NCBI GenBank assembly: GCA_023554445.1
Contig: JAMJQQ010000026.1
Coordinates: 19,741 to 83,740 of the forward strand
Direction of reading: 5' to 3'
DNA from: Carthagonibacter metallireducens
Lineage (GTDB): Bacteria > Gemmatimonadota > Gemmatimonadetes > Palauibacterales > Palauibacteraceae
Length of the DNA stretch: 64,000 bases
Positions 35,924 to 44,995 of this stretch are shown one piece after another; the stretch's first letter is position 1; each line of letters opens with the position of its first letter. The notes beneath the pieces are model-generated. The model was not told where the DNA came from, did not search any database, and worked only from the letters and a program-made list of their open reading frames with translations. The position numbers and the translations under genes were made by a program.

Positions 35924-37856
35924 CCTTCTGCGGCTCGTCGGCTTCGCCTTCTACGGCGGCCGAGCGGTGCCGTCTGATCCCATCGAAATCCGGCATGCTC
36001 AGGTTCTCCTGCAGCCCTACGATTCCCTCTTCCATCCACAGGTACTCCCCAGCCAGTACCTCACGCGCGGTCTCGTAGAGCCGACCGTCGTCGTTGTGGT
36101 CGAGGGAGCGGAACAGGTCGTCCACCCGCCGGCGCGACTGGCGGCAGAACAGATCCGCCAGCGCCACGGCCTCCGACGCGTTCGGATGGCCGGTACGGAC
36201 CATCATCTGCGCCCTGCCCGTGGTGGCGGCGATCGCGAACAACTCGGCGCCGATGTCCACGGCGCGGAACAGCAGCATCTGTTTCCGCTGCAGGCCGGCT
36301 CCGTAGCGGATCATCTTGTGGAACAGTTTTCGTGCGAGGCGCCGCGACGTCCGGCCGACGAAGCGCACGTGAGTTCGCAGTTCGCCGTACTCGCGCGGTG
36401 CGCGGTCGATTGGAATCCACTGCTTCGGGTACCAGAACAGATAGAACAGGGCGATCCGCGGCAGCATGGCCAGCTTCTGACCGAATGATGCGTCGCCTTC
36501 TACGAGCGGGCCCGCCACCTGCAGATGCTTGTCCACCGCTTCCCGAGCGATGAACAGACGCATGATCTCGCTGGATCCTTCGAAGATCCGGTTGATCCTG
36601 AAATCGCGAAGCATGCGCTCGAGCGGCACGGGCGTCTCGCCCCGCGCCAGCAGGGAGTCCGCGCGCTCATAAGCTCGCCCTCCCCTGGTCTGGACGGCCT
36701 CATCGAGCAGCAGCCAGCCGAACTCCGTGTTGTAGAGTTTCGCGAGCGCGGCCTCGAGCCGAATGTCGAATCCTCCCCTGTCCACCATCAACGCCGACAG
36801 CTCGGCTACGGCCTCCATGGCGAACGTCAGCGACGCGATGAGGGCGATCTTCTGTGCGACCGCCTCGTGCTTGCCGACCGGCTGGCCCCACTGGACCCGC
36901 TCCGAGCCCCATTCACGCACGAACTGGAGCGCCGTCTTGCCGCTGCCCACGGCGACCGCCGGAATCGAGAGGCGACCCGTGTTGAGCGTAATCAGGGCCA
37001 GCTTCAAACCTCTGCCTTCCCCCCACAGCAGATTCTCCTTCGGAACCTGCACGTTCGTGAACCGGAAGTTCGCGTTCTCGATCCCGTTGATTCCCATGAA
37101 GTGATTGCGCTGCAGCAGCTCTACGCCATCCCAGTCCGTCTCCACGATGAAAGCCGAGATCTTCCGGGTGGCGGGATCGCGCGCCATGACGACCAGCAGT
37201 TCCGCGAGGGAACCGTTCGTCGTCCACAGCTTGTCGCCATTGAGCACGTAGTGCGTGCCCTCGGCGTTCAGCTCGGCGGTGGTGCTGAGTCGTGCCGGAT
37301 CCGATCCGACGTCATCCTCGGTGAGCGCGAAAGCGGAAATCGTGCCCGCCGCACAACGAGGGAGGTACTTCTTCTTCTGCGCTTCGGTGCCGAACAACTT
37401 CAAGGGTTGGGGAACGCCGATCGACTGGTGGGCCGATAGAAGAGCGACGAGACTGCCGTCCACGCTGCCGAGGGTAGCCATCACCTGGTTGTATTCGACC
37501 TGGCCGAACCCCAGTCCGCCGTACTCAACCGGGATCTTCAGTCCGAATGCACCCATCTCACGCAACCGTTCGACCACTGCCTCCGGAACCTTCCGCTCAC
37601 GGTCGATGCGCTCCGAGTCTACCTCGGTTCGCAGGTATTCCCGAAGATCTGCAAGAAACTCCCTGCAACGGTCGGAGATGAACCCGGCAGGATCGGGATA
37701 GGGATCGATCAGGTCGAATCGAAAGGCGCCAAGGAAAAGATCCCGCACGAAGGTCGCATTCTCCCAATCGGCCTCCCGGGCCGCCTCCGCGACGCGGCGC
37801 GCCTCTTCCTCGCTGACGTGAACACGGTCGCCGCTGCTCGCGCGATCTTCGGTCAT
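35913..37856 (-). CDS. Acyl-CoA dehydrogenase, very-long-chain type
   Basis: 647 aa from ATG 37856. The N-terminal and central acyl-CoA dehydrogenase domains show GLKIPVEYGGLGFG, FALTEDDVGSDP, GDKLWTTNGS and DFRINRIFEGSSEIMRLFIA. A ~180-residue helical C-terminal extension resembles mitochondrial VLCAD, which uses it for membrane attachment. In VLCAD-like enzymes the catalytic Glu lies before the RINRIFEG segment. It would catalyse the first step of long-chain fatty acid beta-oxidation. The frame is open upstream to 38477, but that is the shadow of egtB. Confidence 0.93.
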   Translation of the reverse strand: MTEDRASSGDRVHVSEEEARRVAEAAREADWENATFVRDLFLGAFRFDLIDPYPDPAGFISDRCREFLADLREYLRTEVDSERIDRERKVPEAVVERLREMGAFGLKIPVEYGGLGFGQVEYNQVMATLGSVDGSLVALLSAHQSIGVPQPLKLFGTEAQKKKYLPRCAAGTISAFALTEDDVGSDPARLSTTAELNAEGTHYVLNGDKLWTTNGSLAELLVVMARDPATRKISAFIVETDWDGVELLQRNHFMGINGIENANFRFTNVQVPKENLLWGEGRGLKLALITLNTGRLSIPAVAVGSGKTALQFVREWGSERVQWGQPVGKHEAVAQKIALIASLTFAMEAVAELSALMVDRGGFDIRLEAALAKLYNTEFGWLLLDEAVQTRGGRAYERADSLLARGETPVPLERMLRDFRINRIFEGSSEIMRLFIAREAVDKHLQVAGPLVEGDASFGQKLAMLPRIALFYLFWYPKQWIPIDRAPREYGELRTHVRFVGRTSRRLARKLFHKMIRYGAGLQRKQMLLFRAVDIGAELFAIAATTGRAQMMVRTGHPNASEAVALADLFCRQSRRRVDDLFRSLDHNDDGRLYETAREVLAGEYLWMEEGIVGLQENLSMPDFDGIRRHRSAAVEGEADEPQKVRT

Positions 37857-37952
37857 GATATTTCTTCCCGTACTCGGTATCGGTTTTGACGTCCGGAAGC
37901 AGGCATACCCGGGCCGGCATCCGGGGTGCCTCGTTCGGGCAGCCGCGAAGCG

Positions 37953-37958
37953 TATATT
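37953..37958 (+). promoter_or_regulatory. Candidate -10 element upstream of egtB
   Basis: TATATT with no good -35. It is 78 nt before the preferred GTG start and only 18 nt before the alternative ATG 37971, which would then be nearly leaderless. Confidence 0.35.
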
Positions 37959-38030
37959 CAGCGGCCCGAAATGACGGCGGCCCATGGTAATCAGAGCGGC
38001 CCGGCGTCGAATGGAAAGGTGTTGACACGC

Positions 38031-39446
38031 GTGAACGAGCGAAAGGCGCATTCGATAGGCGAAGCGACACAGGACCGGGCGGCATTGAAGGCCGGCCTCG
38101 AGGAGACTCGAACCCGCACTCTCGCGCTGGTGGCGCCGCTGACGGACGAGCTGCTCGAACGGCAGCACTCTCCGCTCATGAGCCCGATAGCCTGGGACCT
38201 CGGTCACATCGCGGCCTTCGAGGAGCTGTGGCTGGTCAGGAGGTTGGGAGAAGTCTCGAGCGAGAAGGAGATCGAACTGGCCTTCGATGCGTTCCGCACT
38301 CCGCGCGCGCGCCGGGGCGAGCTGTCGATACCGGGTGTCGATCTGCTGGAGCGCCGGCTCGCCGAGACCCGCCGCAAGACGCTCGAGGGACTGACTTCGG
38401 TCGATCTCGCCTCGTCGAATCCGCTTCTGCGGGGCGGCCACGTGTACGAGATGGTGCGGGATCACGAGGCTCAGCATCAGGAGACGATCCTCCAGGCCAT
38501 CCTGCTCATCGGAGACGCGGTCTACAAACCGGTCGTCAGGAAGCCGGTTCCGGGTGCCCCGGCCGAATCACCACCGCCCGGCTTCGTGCGGGTGCCAGCC
38601 GGCCGGTTCCGAATGGGCGACGTGTCCGGCCGATTCGCCTACGACAACGAGCGACCGGCATGGGAGACGAACACCGACGCATACGAGATCGGACGTTTCC
38701 CGGTGACGAACGCAGAATATTGCGAGTTCATCGCTGCCGGCGGATACCTGAACGAATCGCTATGGAGCCCGGAAGGCTGGAGGTGGCGGGTGGATTCCGA
38801 CCTTGGTGCGCCGGAGGGATGGTACCCGCGGGGTATCCGTCACCAGCCGACAGGGCCGGGCGGGAAGGTCGGTTTCAGCCCGGACGCTGCCCGTGACCTG
38901 GCCGGCGATTCGGGGATCGACTCGTGGGTGCGGATCTCGAGTCTGGGGGAAGAAGAGATCCTTCCGCAGGCGCCGGTAGCGCACGTCTGCTACTGGGAGG
39001 CTGAGGCATACGCCAGCTTCGCGGCTGCGCGACTTCCGAGCGAGCCGGAGTGGGAGAAGGCGGCCGCATGGGATCCCGATACCGGTGGCTCGCGACGATA
39101 TCCGTGGGGAGATGAACCCGTCGGTCCGCAGCACGCCAATCTCGACCAGCTCCGATTCGGGGTCGCACCGATCGGCGCCTACCCGGCCGGTCGCAGCGCC
39201 GTCGGGTGCTGGGGAATGCTGGGAGATGTCTGGGAATGGACGAGTTCGGCATTTCGGGGATATCCGGGCTTTCGGGCCTTCCCGTACCCGGAGTACTCCG
39301 AGGTGTTCTTCGGTCCCGAGTATCGCGTCCTGAAGGGCGGGTCCTGGGCCACCCGACCCAGCGTGGCGCGCAACAGCTTCCGCAACTGGGACTACCCGAT
39401 CCGCAGGCAGATCTTCTCCGGATTCCGACTGGCCCGTGATGTCTGA
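38031..39446 (+). CDS. egtB: Ergothioneine biosynthesis sulfoxide synthase EgtB
   Basis: 471 aa from GTG 38031, which has AAAGGTG 9 nt upstream; ATG 37971 (491 aa) lacks a ribosome site. The N-terminal DinB-like domain carries the iron triad: His in WDLGHIAAFEELW and the pair in DHEAQHQET. The C-terminal formylglycine-generating-enzyme-like domain shows FRMGD, FPVTNAEYCEFI, RLPSEPEWEKAA, YPWGDEP and KGGSWATRP. EgtB joins a thiol donor to hercynine using O2. egtD follows with an 8-nt overlap. Whether cysteine or gamma-glutamylcysteine is the donor cannot be read. Confidence 0.93.
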   Translation: MNERKAHSIGEATQDRAALKAGLEETRTRTLALVAPLTDELLERQHSPLMSPIAWDLGHIAAFEELWLVRRLGEVSSEKEIELAFDAFRTPRARRGELSIPGVDLLERRLAETRRKTLEGLTSVDLASSNPLLRGGHVYEMVRDHEAQHQETILQAILLIGDAVYKPVVRKPVPGAPAESPPPGFVRVPAGRFRMGDVSGRFAYDNERPAWETNTDAYEIGRFPVTNAEYCEFIAAGGYLNESLWSPEGWRWRVDSDLGAPEGWYPRGIRHQPTGPGGKVGFSPDAARDLAGDSGIDSWVRISSLGEEEILPQAPVAHVCYWEAEAYASFAAARLPSEPEWEKAAAWDPDTGGSRRYPWGDEPVGPQHANLDQLRFGVAPIGAYPAGRSAVGCWGMLGDVWEWTSSAFRGYPGFRAFPYPEYSEVFFGPEYRVLKGGSWATRPSVARNSFRNWDYPIRRQIFSGFRLARDV

Positions 39447-40428
39447 GTCCGCGCACGGGAGGAGGATCGTCCTCCACAACCGGCTGGAAGAACGTGAGAG
39501 CCCGTTCCGCCTGGCCGAGGACGCACGACGCGGCCTGACCGCGGAGACCCGGACGATGCCTCCGAAGTACTTCTACGACGACCGCGGCTCCCGGCTGTTC
39601 GAAGCGATCACCCGACTTCCGGAGTACTACCAGACGCGGGCGGAACGAGAGATTCTGGAGCGTCACGCCGATGCGATCGTCGCCCGGATCCGGCCCGGTG
39701 TGCTGGTCGAGTTCGGTTCCGGAGCCGCCGAAAAGACACGAGCGCTGCTCGACGCCATGCGCTCGGCCGGTACGCTCGAGGGGTACGCACCGCTCGATGT
39801 GAGCAGGGAAGCTTCGCAACGCGCCGCCGAGGCCCTGATCCGCGACTATCCGGACCTCAGAGTCGAGGGAGTGATCGGCGACTTCGAGCGGCCACACCAT
39901 CTTCCGTTTCCCGGGCGACGACGGTTGCTGGCCTTCCTCGGGTCGACGATCGGCAACTTCGAACGGGAGCGGTCCATCGCGTTTCTGGCGGGTGCAGCGG
40001 CCGAGATGTCGCCTGCGGATGGATTCCTGATCGGTTTCGATCTCGTGAAGGACGCGGACACGCTCGAGAGAGCTTACGACGATGCGGCGGGCGTGACCGC
40101 GGCCTTCAACCTGAATCTGCTCCGGGTCATGAATCGCGAGTTGGGTGCGGACTTCGACCTCGCCGGCTTTCGGCATCGGGCACTGTACGATGCATCGCTT
40201 CAGCGCATTGAAATGCACCTGGTCTCGACTCGCGATCAGACGGTCCACATTCCGGCCATCGACCTTACGGTTCAGTTTGCCGAGGGAGAGTCGATTCGGA
40301 CCGAGCTGAGCCACAAGTACACCCGGGCCAGCGTGGATGCGCTTCTGCGACGTAGTGGTCTGGCGCTGTGCGACTGGTTCACCGACGAACGCCAGCGCTT
40401 CGCCCTGGCGCTGGCTCGCCTTCCGTAA
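39439..40428 (+). CDS. egtD: L-histidine N-alpha-methyltransferase EgtD
   Basis: 329 aa from ATG 39439 (a GTG directly precedes it). SAM-dependent methyltransferase making hercynine from histidine. Family features: PPKYFYDDRGSRLFEAITRLPEYYQTRAE, SAM-binding VEFGSGAAEKT, FLGSTIGNF, DLVKDADTLERAYDDAAGVTAAFNLN and ELSHKYT. It is translationally coupled to egtB; together they form the minimal ergothioneine route. No egtC or egtE is nearby. Confidence 0.95.
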   Translation: MSESAHGRRIVLHNRLEERESPFRLAEDARRGLTAETRTMPPKYFYDDRGSRLFEAITRLPEYYQTRAEREILERHADAIVARIRPGVLVEFGSGAAEKTRALLDAMRSAGTLEGYAPLDVSREASQRAAEALIRDYPDLRVEGVIGDFERPHHLPFPGRRRLLAFLGSTIGNFERERSIAFLAGAAAEMSPADGFLIGFDLVKDADTLERAYDDAAGVTAAFNLNLLRVMNRELGADFDLAGFRHRALYDASLQRIEMHLVSTRDQTVHIPAIDLTVQFAEGESIRTELSHKYTRASVDALLRRSGLALCDWFTDERQRFALALARLP

Positions 40429-40469
40429 GAAAGCCATCTCGGGCAGAGCTACTGGCCGAATTCGAGGCG

Positions 40470-41288
40470 CTATTCACCCAGAGGCAGGATTTCCGCCTTT
40501 TCCCGATTCACGTCGAGTCGACGAACCCGGGCTGACGAGGATGGTCGGGCCGGCGGGTAGAGGTTCTTCCGCCGCGCCGCCGCTATGCCGAGAAGGTCCC
40601 TGACGCCTCGAATCGCCTCCCTCGCCGGCCGGACCCGCGCCGAAGCCATGTGCTTCCATGAAACCGGGATTTCCCGGATGTCCATGCCGAGCCTCCGAGC
40701 GACGAGGAGACACTCGACGTCGAATCCGCTGGTTACGCCGGCTCTCCTGACACCTCCCGGTCGTTCCGGAGCGTAGACCACCATCTGATCCAGGACCTGC
40801 AGAAGTACCGATCTGCGCCAGGCCTTGAAGCCGCACTGCGTGTCGGAGAAAGGGAGGCCCAGCAGGAGACGGCTGAGGAGCATCTGTCCGAGGCTGAGCA
40901 GGTAGCGCTGCGGCGGTGCCCCCGGGCGGACCAACCCCCGGCTGCCGATCGCCGCATCTGCTCCGGCTCGGATCGCCTCGAGCAAGCGGGAGCCATCCTC
41001 GATCGGCGTCGCGAGGTCCATGTCGGAAAGCAGTACGATCTCGCCGCTCGCGGCCCGCGCGCCCGCACTGAGTGCAGAGGCTTTCCCCCCGCGAGGTAGC
41101 TCCAGGACGAGGTCTGCCGTCAGCAAGGCCCGGGCGACCGTGTCGTCTGCGCTGCCGTCGTCGGCAACGATGAGCTCGGTGGAGAACGGACGGGCCGCGA
41201 GCCATGCGCGCACGATCTCGAGTGCGCCGGCGTCGATCGCTGCGCTCTCGTTGTAAGCCGGTATGACGACCGACAGCGCAATGGCCAT
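40470..41288 (-). CDS. Family 2 glycosyltransferase (dolichyl/polyprenyl-phosphate sugar synthase-like)
   Basis: 272 aa from ATG 41288, with GAGGGAG before it. GT-A fold: SVVIPAYNESAAI at the N-terminus, ELIVADDGSADDT, the metal-binding DMDLATP, then DTQCGFKAWRR and VSWKHM. The pattern fits the ALG5/DPM1-like group that loads a sugar onto a polyprenyl phosphate. No C-terminal membrane helices are seen. It is separated from pntB upstream by ~300 nt and converges with egtD. Confidence 0.87.
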   Translation of the reverse strand: MAIALSVVIPAYNESAAIDAGALEIVRAWLAARPFSTELIVADDGSADDTVARALLTADLVLELPRGGKASALSAGARAASGEIVLLSDMDLATPIEDGSRLLEAIRAGADAAIGSRGLVRPGAPPQRYLLSLGQMLLSRLLLGLPFSDTQCGFKAWRRSVLLQVLDQMVVYAPERPGGVRRAGVTSGFDVECLLVARRLGMDIREIPVSWKHMASARVRPAREAIRGVRDLLGIAAARRKNLYPPARPSSSARVRRLDVNREKAEILPLGE

Positions 41289-41588
41289 ATGCTCTCCCTC
41301 GGGCCGCAGCGGATTGGCGGGATGGCTCGCGCAGGCGGCCTTCCCCGACCGATCCTTCGATTCGGCAGCAAGGGGAGCAAGCGGGGTGCCAGCCTGCAGG
41401 CACCGGAAACCCGCCACGTTCGCATCCAGTTGCCCCGGCGGATCCGGGCGGAATCCCGCGTTATGCCCGGATCGAGTGCGACGCGCCCCCGGCCCTCGAT
41501 GCGCGCGGGCCCGTCCCCCGGGAGGGGGAACGGGCCCGCTGATGTCAGGCTTTCCACCCGATGGCCGACTCGGCGACCACCGCATGAA
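41289..41588. other. 300-nt intergenic region, pntB to GT2 gene
   Basis: No convincing gene. It holds the GC-rich hairpin at 41505-41539 (separate entry) and a weaker inverted repeat, GGTGCC/GGCACC, near 41384-41403. No clear promoter for the GT2 gene was found. Confidence 0.5.
41505..41539 (-). terminator. GC-rich hairpin downstream of pntB
   Basis: GCGGGCCCGT + CCCCC (41505-41519), a 4-nt loop, then GGGGG, one bulged A, and ACGGGCCCGC (41524-41539): 15 base pairs with a single bulge. It lies 50 nt after the pntB stop. Neither side has a T run, so it is not a textbook intrinsic terminator. It may end or stabilise the pnt mRNA. Confidence 0.55.
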
Positions 41589-43046
41589 TCAGAGCTGCTT
41601 GACCTCCTCGAGAATACGGCCGATCGAATCTCCCGCGTCTCCGAACAACATCATGGTATTGCGCAGGTAGAACAGCTCGTTGTCGAGACCGGCGAAGCCG
41701 GGATTTAGGCTGCGCTTCATCACGACACAGTGCTTTGCCCGGTCGACCTCGATGATCGGCATCCCGTAGAGGTCGCTGTTCGGGTCATCCCGAGCAGCCG
41801 GATTGACAACGTCGTTCGCGCCTACCACGAGACAGGCGTCGACGTTTGCCATGTCGGGGTTCACGTCCTCCGGCTCGTAGAGCTGGTTGTACGGGACGTT
41901 GGCCTCGGCCAGCAGCACGTTCATGTGACCCGGCATACGGCCGGCCACGGGATGCACCACGTACTTCACGTTCACGCCGCGGCTCTCGAGGTTGTCGCAG
42001 AGCTCGCGGAGCTTGTGCTGGGCCTGGGCGACGGCGAGGCCGTAGCCAGGCACGATCACGACCTGCTTCGCGTAGGCCAGCAGCATGGCCACGTCGTCCG
42101 CCTGCACGTCGTTCACGTCGGCCATCGTGCGCTTCTCGCCCTTGGCGACCGGACCCTTGCCGGCCACCTCGCCGAACGACCCGAAGATCACGTTGGCGAG
42201 AGAGCGATTCATTGCCTTGCACATGATCCGCGTCAGGATCAGGCCCGAAGCTCCGACGAGCGCACCGGAGATGATCAGCACGTTGTTGTTGAGAACGAAG
42301 CCGGCAGCCGACGCCGCGAGCCCCGAATAGGAGTTCAGCAACGAAACGACGACCGGCATGTCCGCGCCGCCGATCGGAATCACGAGGAGGATCCCCAGGA
42401 TCATGGCGGCGATCCAGAGTCCCCAGTACCAGAGGTTGATGCTGGACGGATCCGCCCCCGCGATCGCGCCGGGAGTCGAGATGATCAGCCAGCCCATCAG
42501 GGCGAGGATTCCCAGGAACAGGCCTGCATTGAGCACCTGCTGACCCGGGAACTTCACCGCCTTCTCTGTGACGATTCCCTGCAGCTTGCCGAACGCGACC
42601 AGACTACCGGAGAACGTGACCGCACCGATGAGAGTGCCGATCATGATCGAAAGCGAGGAGTCCAGCGGAACCTCGGACACGGCCACGCCGCTCTCGACGA
42701 CCTTGCCGTGCGTGTAACGGAGGTACTCGGCGGCCGCCACCAGGCCGGAGGCCAGGCCACCGAAACCGTTGAACAGTCCCACCATCTGCGGCATCGCGGT
42801 CATCTTGACGAGACGGGCCATCAGGCCGCCGACCAGACCGCCGATCAGCAATCCGCCGATGATCCACTGCCAGGTGACGATCCCGCCGCCGACCAGCGTG
42901 GCAACGATGGCGACGAGCATTCCAATGGCCGCGAGCTGGTTGCCGCCGCGGGCGGTATCGGGGTGACTGAGGCGTTTGAGCCCCAGGATGAACAGCACCG
43001 CCGAGAGCAGGTAGGCGAGCTGCATCATGATCAGTCTTGTATCCAT
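41589..43046 (-). CDS. pntB: NAD(P) transhydrogenase subunit beta PntB
   Basis: 485 aa from ATG 43046 (GTG 43049 directly before it), with GAGG 7 nt upstream. About eight membrane helices form the N-terminal two thirds, then the NADP-binding domain III: PGYGLAVAQAQH, YVVHPVAGRMPGHMNVLLAE and VVGANDVVNPAA. The proton-pumping enzyme couples hydride transfer from NADH to NADP+ with the membrane potential. Third gene of the pntAA-pntAB-pntB operon, 19 nt after pntAB. Confidence 0.96.
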   Translation of the reverse strand: MDTRLIMMQLAYLLSAVLFILGLKRLSHPDTARGGNQLAAIGMLVAIVATLVGGGIVTWQWIIGGLLIGGLVGGLMARLVKMTAMPQMVGLFNGFGGLASGLVAAAEYLRYTHGKVVESGVAVSEVPLDSSLSIMIGTLIGAVTFSGSLVAFGKLQGIVTEKAVKFPGQQVLNAGLFLGILALMGWLIISTPGAIAGADPSSINLWYWGLWIAAMILGILLVIPIGGADMPVVVSLLNSYSGLAASAAGFVLNNNVLIISGALVGASGLILTRIMCKAMNRSLANVIFGSFGEVAGKGPVAKGEKRTMADVNDVQADDVAMLLAYAKQVVIVPGYGLAVAQAQHKLRELCDNLESRGVNVKYVVHPVAGRMPGHMNVLLAEANVPYNQLYEPEDVNPDMANVDACLVVGANDVVNPAARDDPNSDLYGMPIIEVDRAKHCVVMKRSLNPGFAGLDNELFYLRNTMMLFGDAGDSIGRILEEVKQL

Positions 43047-43065
43047 CACTCTGCCTCGGGGTTCG

Positions 43066-43368
43066 CTAGTTCGTGTCGGTGTCCCGCCGGAACATCTGCA
43101 GCATCCGGTCGGTGACCATGAATCCGCCCACCACGTTGATCGTCGCAGCGACTACGGCGACCATTCCGATGACGTCGAACAGCACGCCCTCGCCCATGCC
43201 GGCGATCACCAGCGCACCGACGATGGAGATTCCCGAGATGGCGTTAGAGCCCGACATCAGGGGAGTGTGCAGTGTCGGAGGGACTTTCGTGATGACCTCG
43301 AATCCGATGAACATCGCCAGCACGAAGATGATCACGTTGACCAGAATGTCGGGCATCGTGGCAATCAT
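43066..43368 (-). CDS. NAD(P) transhydrogenase subunit alpha, membrane part (PntAB)
   Basis: 100 aa from ATG 43368, which overlaps the pntAA stop (ATGA). Three membrane helices with the conserved HTPLMSGSNAISGI motif. In E. coli this piece is fused to the soluble alpha domain; a separate small gene is the split type known from Rhodospirillum. It anchors the NAD-binding subunit to PntB. Confidence 0.93.
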   Translation of the reverse strand: MIATMPDILVNVIIFVLAMFIGFEVITKVPPTLHTPLMSGSNAISGISIVGALVIAGMGEGVLFDVIGMVAVVAATINVVGGFMVTDRMLQMFRRDTDTN

Positions 43369-44492
43369 GACTCGTACCTCACCGTTCCGTCGTGCGTCAC
43401 TACGCACGCTCCCGTGATGTCGTTCTCCAGATCGATGACGAGTTGCCCCTCATCGTCGACCAGGTAGTTGAGCAGATTGGAGAGCACCTTCCCGTACATC
43501 TGCGACCCGTGAAGGGGAACGGCCGCCGCGAGATCCTGCGGACCCATCACCAGCACCCCGTTCCGGACGACCGTCTCACCGGGTTCGGTCAACTCGCAGT
43601 TTCCACCTGCCGGGGCGGCGAGGTCGACGATCACCGAACCGGGGCGCATGCCCTCGACCATGTCCGCGGTGATCAGAACCGGCGCCTTGCGACCGGGAAC
43701 CAGGGCGGTCGTGATCACGACATCGGATTTCGCGATGTGCTCGGCGAGAAGCTGCCGTTCGTGCTCCTGCTCCTCCTCCGACACTTCCTTGGCGTATCCG
43801 CCCTCCGTCTCCGTATCCTCGCTGCCCTGCCACTCGACGAAGTTCGCGCCCAGACTCTGGACCTGTTCCTTGGCAGCCGGCCGAATGTCGAACGCTTCGA
43901 CGACCGCGCCGAGTCTCCGCGCCGTCGCGATCGCCTGCAGGCCGGCGACGCCGGCGCCGATGATGAACACGTTGGCCGGCGCGATCGTGCCGGCGGCCGT
44001 CGTGAGCATGGGGAAGAACTTGCTGCTCGCAGCCGCGCCCCGAAGCACCGCGTTGTAGCCTGCAACCGTGCTGAAGGCGGACAGGGAATCCATCCGCTGG
44101 GCCAGCGTCGTGCGCGGCATGAGTTCCATGGAGAACGATGTGACGCCGCGCTCGGCGAGACGCTCCAGGGTCTCCGCGTTCGCGTGCGGCTGGAGTTGTC
44201 CGATGAGCAGTGCTCCCGATGGGATCAGCTCGACTTCGTCCGTGCCGTCGTCCCGTTTGACCGGACCGTTGACCTTCACGACGACGTCCGCTCCGTCGAA
44301 CAGCTGCTTCGGGTCGGCGACGATTTCAGCGCCCGCCTCCCGATACTCTTCGTCCGAGTGCGAAGCGGCCAGGCCTGCGCCGCTTTCGACGACGAACTGC
44401 ATCTCGTCGGAAGCCAACCGGCTGATCGCGGACGGTGACATGGCGACACGCCGCTCGCCGGGCGCGTGCTCCTTTGGAACCACGATTCGCAT
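43365..44492 (-). CDS. NAD(P) transhydrogenase subunit alpha, NAD-binding part (PntAA)
   Basis: 375 aa from ATG 44492. Alanine-dehydrogenase-like fold: VVPKEHAPGERRVAMSP, then the mobile and NAD-binding regions with PMLTTAAGTIAPANVFIIGAGVAGLQ in pieces, DIRPAAKEQVQSLGA, and ITTALVPGRKAPVLI. It binds NAD(H) on the cytoplasmic side. The frame is open upstream to 44561, but the conserved N-terminus starts at the chosen ATG. First gene of the pnt operon. Confidence 0.94.
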   Translation of the reverse strand: MRIVVPKEHAPGERRVAMSPSAISRLASDEMQFVVESGAGLAASHSDEEYREAGAEIVADPKQLFDGADVVVKVNGPVKRDDGTDEVELIPSGALLIGQLQPHANAETLERLAERGVTSFSMELMPRTTLAQRMDSLSAFSTVAGYNAVLRGAAASSKFFPMLTTAAGTIAPANVFIIGAGVAGLQAIATARRLGAVVEAFDIRPAAKEQVQSLGANFVEWQGSEDTETEGGYAKEVSEEEQEHERQLLAEHIAKSDVVITTALVPGRKAPVLITADMVEGMRPGSVIVDLAAPAGGNCELTEPGETVVRNGVLVMGPQDLAAAVPLHGSQMYGKVLSNLLNYLVDDEGQLVIDLENDITGACVVTHDGTVRYES

Positions 44493-44573
44493 GGTGATCC
44501 GCTCTTGTGTATAGGGTTCGCTTTTGTCCGGCGGTTCGTTCCGGCCGGTGCGTGTCGGCAACTGACCTCTCGC

Positions 44574-44601
44574 TTGACACCGCCCCCGCCCCGAATAGCT
44601 T
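44574..44601 (+). promoter_or_regulatory. Candidate promoter TTGACA-16-TAGCTT
   Basis: TTGACA (44574-44579) is a perfect -35; a 16-nt spacer leads to TAGCTT (44596-44601) followed by G. Initiation would fall near 44608, only about 20 nt before a terminator hairpin. Confidence 0.55.
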
Positions 44602-44627
44602 GACGCGGGTCGAAGACGGACGTTTCC

Positions 44628-44655
44628 GCGCTTCCCGATCCGGGAGGCGCTTTTT
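44628..44655 (+). terminator. Intrinsic terminator just after a promoter
   Basis: Stem GCGCTTCCCG/CGGGAGGCGC (10 pairs, one G-U), 3-nt loop, then TTTTT at 44651-44655. There is no upstream plus-strand gene to terminate, so it must serve a very short RNA or act as an attenuator of the gene at 44996. Confidence 0.7.
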
Positions 44656-44995
44656 CATATCCGTGTTCCGCATCGCCCGCGACGAAAGGTGCTGCAATGG
44701 CCGGCGAGCGTAAGCGAGAACCGTGCCGCTGTCCGTTGTTCGGACAGCCGCCGCGGCGTCGTCTCGCGGCATCCCACCGCGGGTCGTAAGGACCCCGAAA
44801 TATCAACTCGTGCACATGTTTGCGGCGGAAGGAAACCAGTGATTCCGCATACCGGGATTGAGAAACGCGGTCCCATTTATCGAGGCCATGGGACACAGTA
44901 ACCCTCCGCGGGACATCCTGACCATAGGGGCACGGGAGCCGCTGAAATTACGGGCCTGAGATCACAGTCAATCCGCGATGACCGGGAGGAGCGAG

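Larger units (their letters stand above)
44493..44995. other. 503-nt intergenic region with promoter, terminator and inverted repeats
   Basis: It lies between the divergent pntAA and the unknown secreted gene. Contents: a candidate plus-strand promoter (44574-44601), an intrinsic terminator (44628-44655), a perfect 8-bp hairpin GCTGTCCG/CGGACAGC (44728-44735 and 44741-44748), and a 6-bp repeat GCGGAA/TTCCGC near 44840. No open frame here looks like a gene, and I recognise no known riboswitch or RNA family. Confidence 0.5.

Noticed and set aside
41730..43115. 461-codon plus-strand open frame rich in His and Asp
   Set aside because: It is the reverse of pntB; the His/Asp content comes from complementing membrane-helix codons.
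44689..44901. 70-codon plus-strand open frame in the pntAA upstream region
   Set aside because: No ribosome site, no family, and it crosses two strong inverted repeats.
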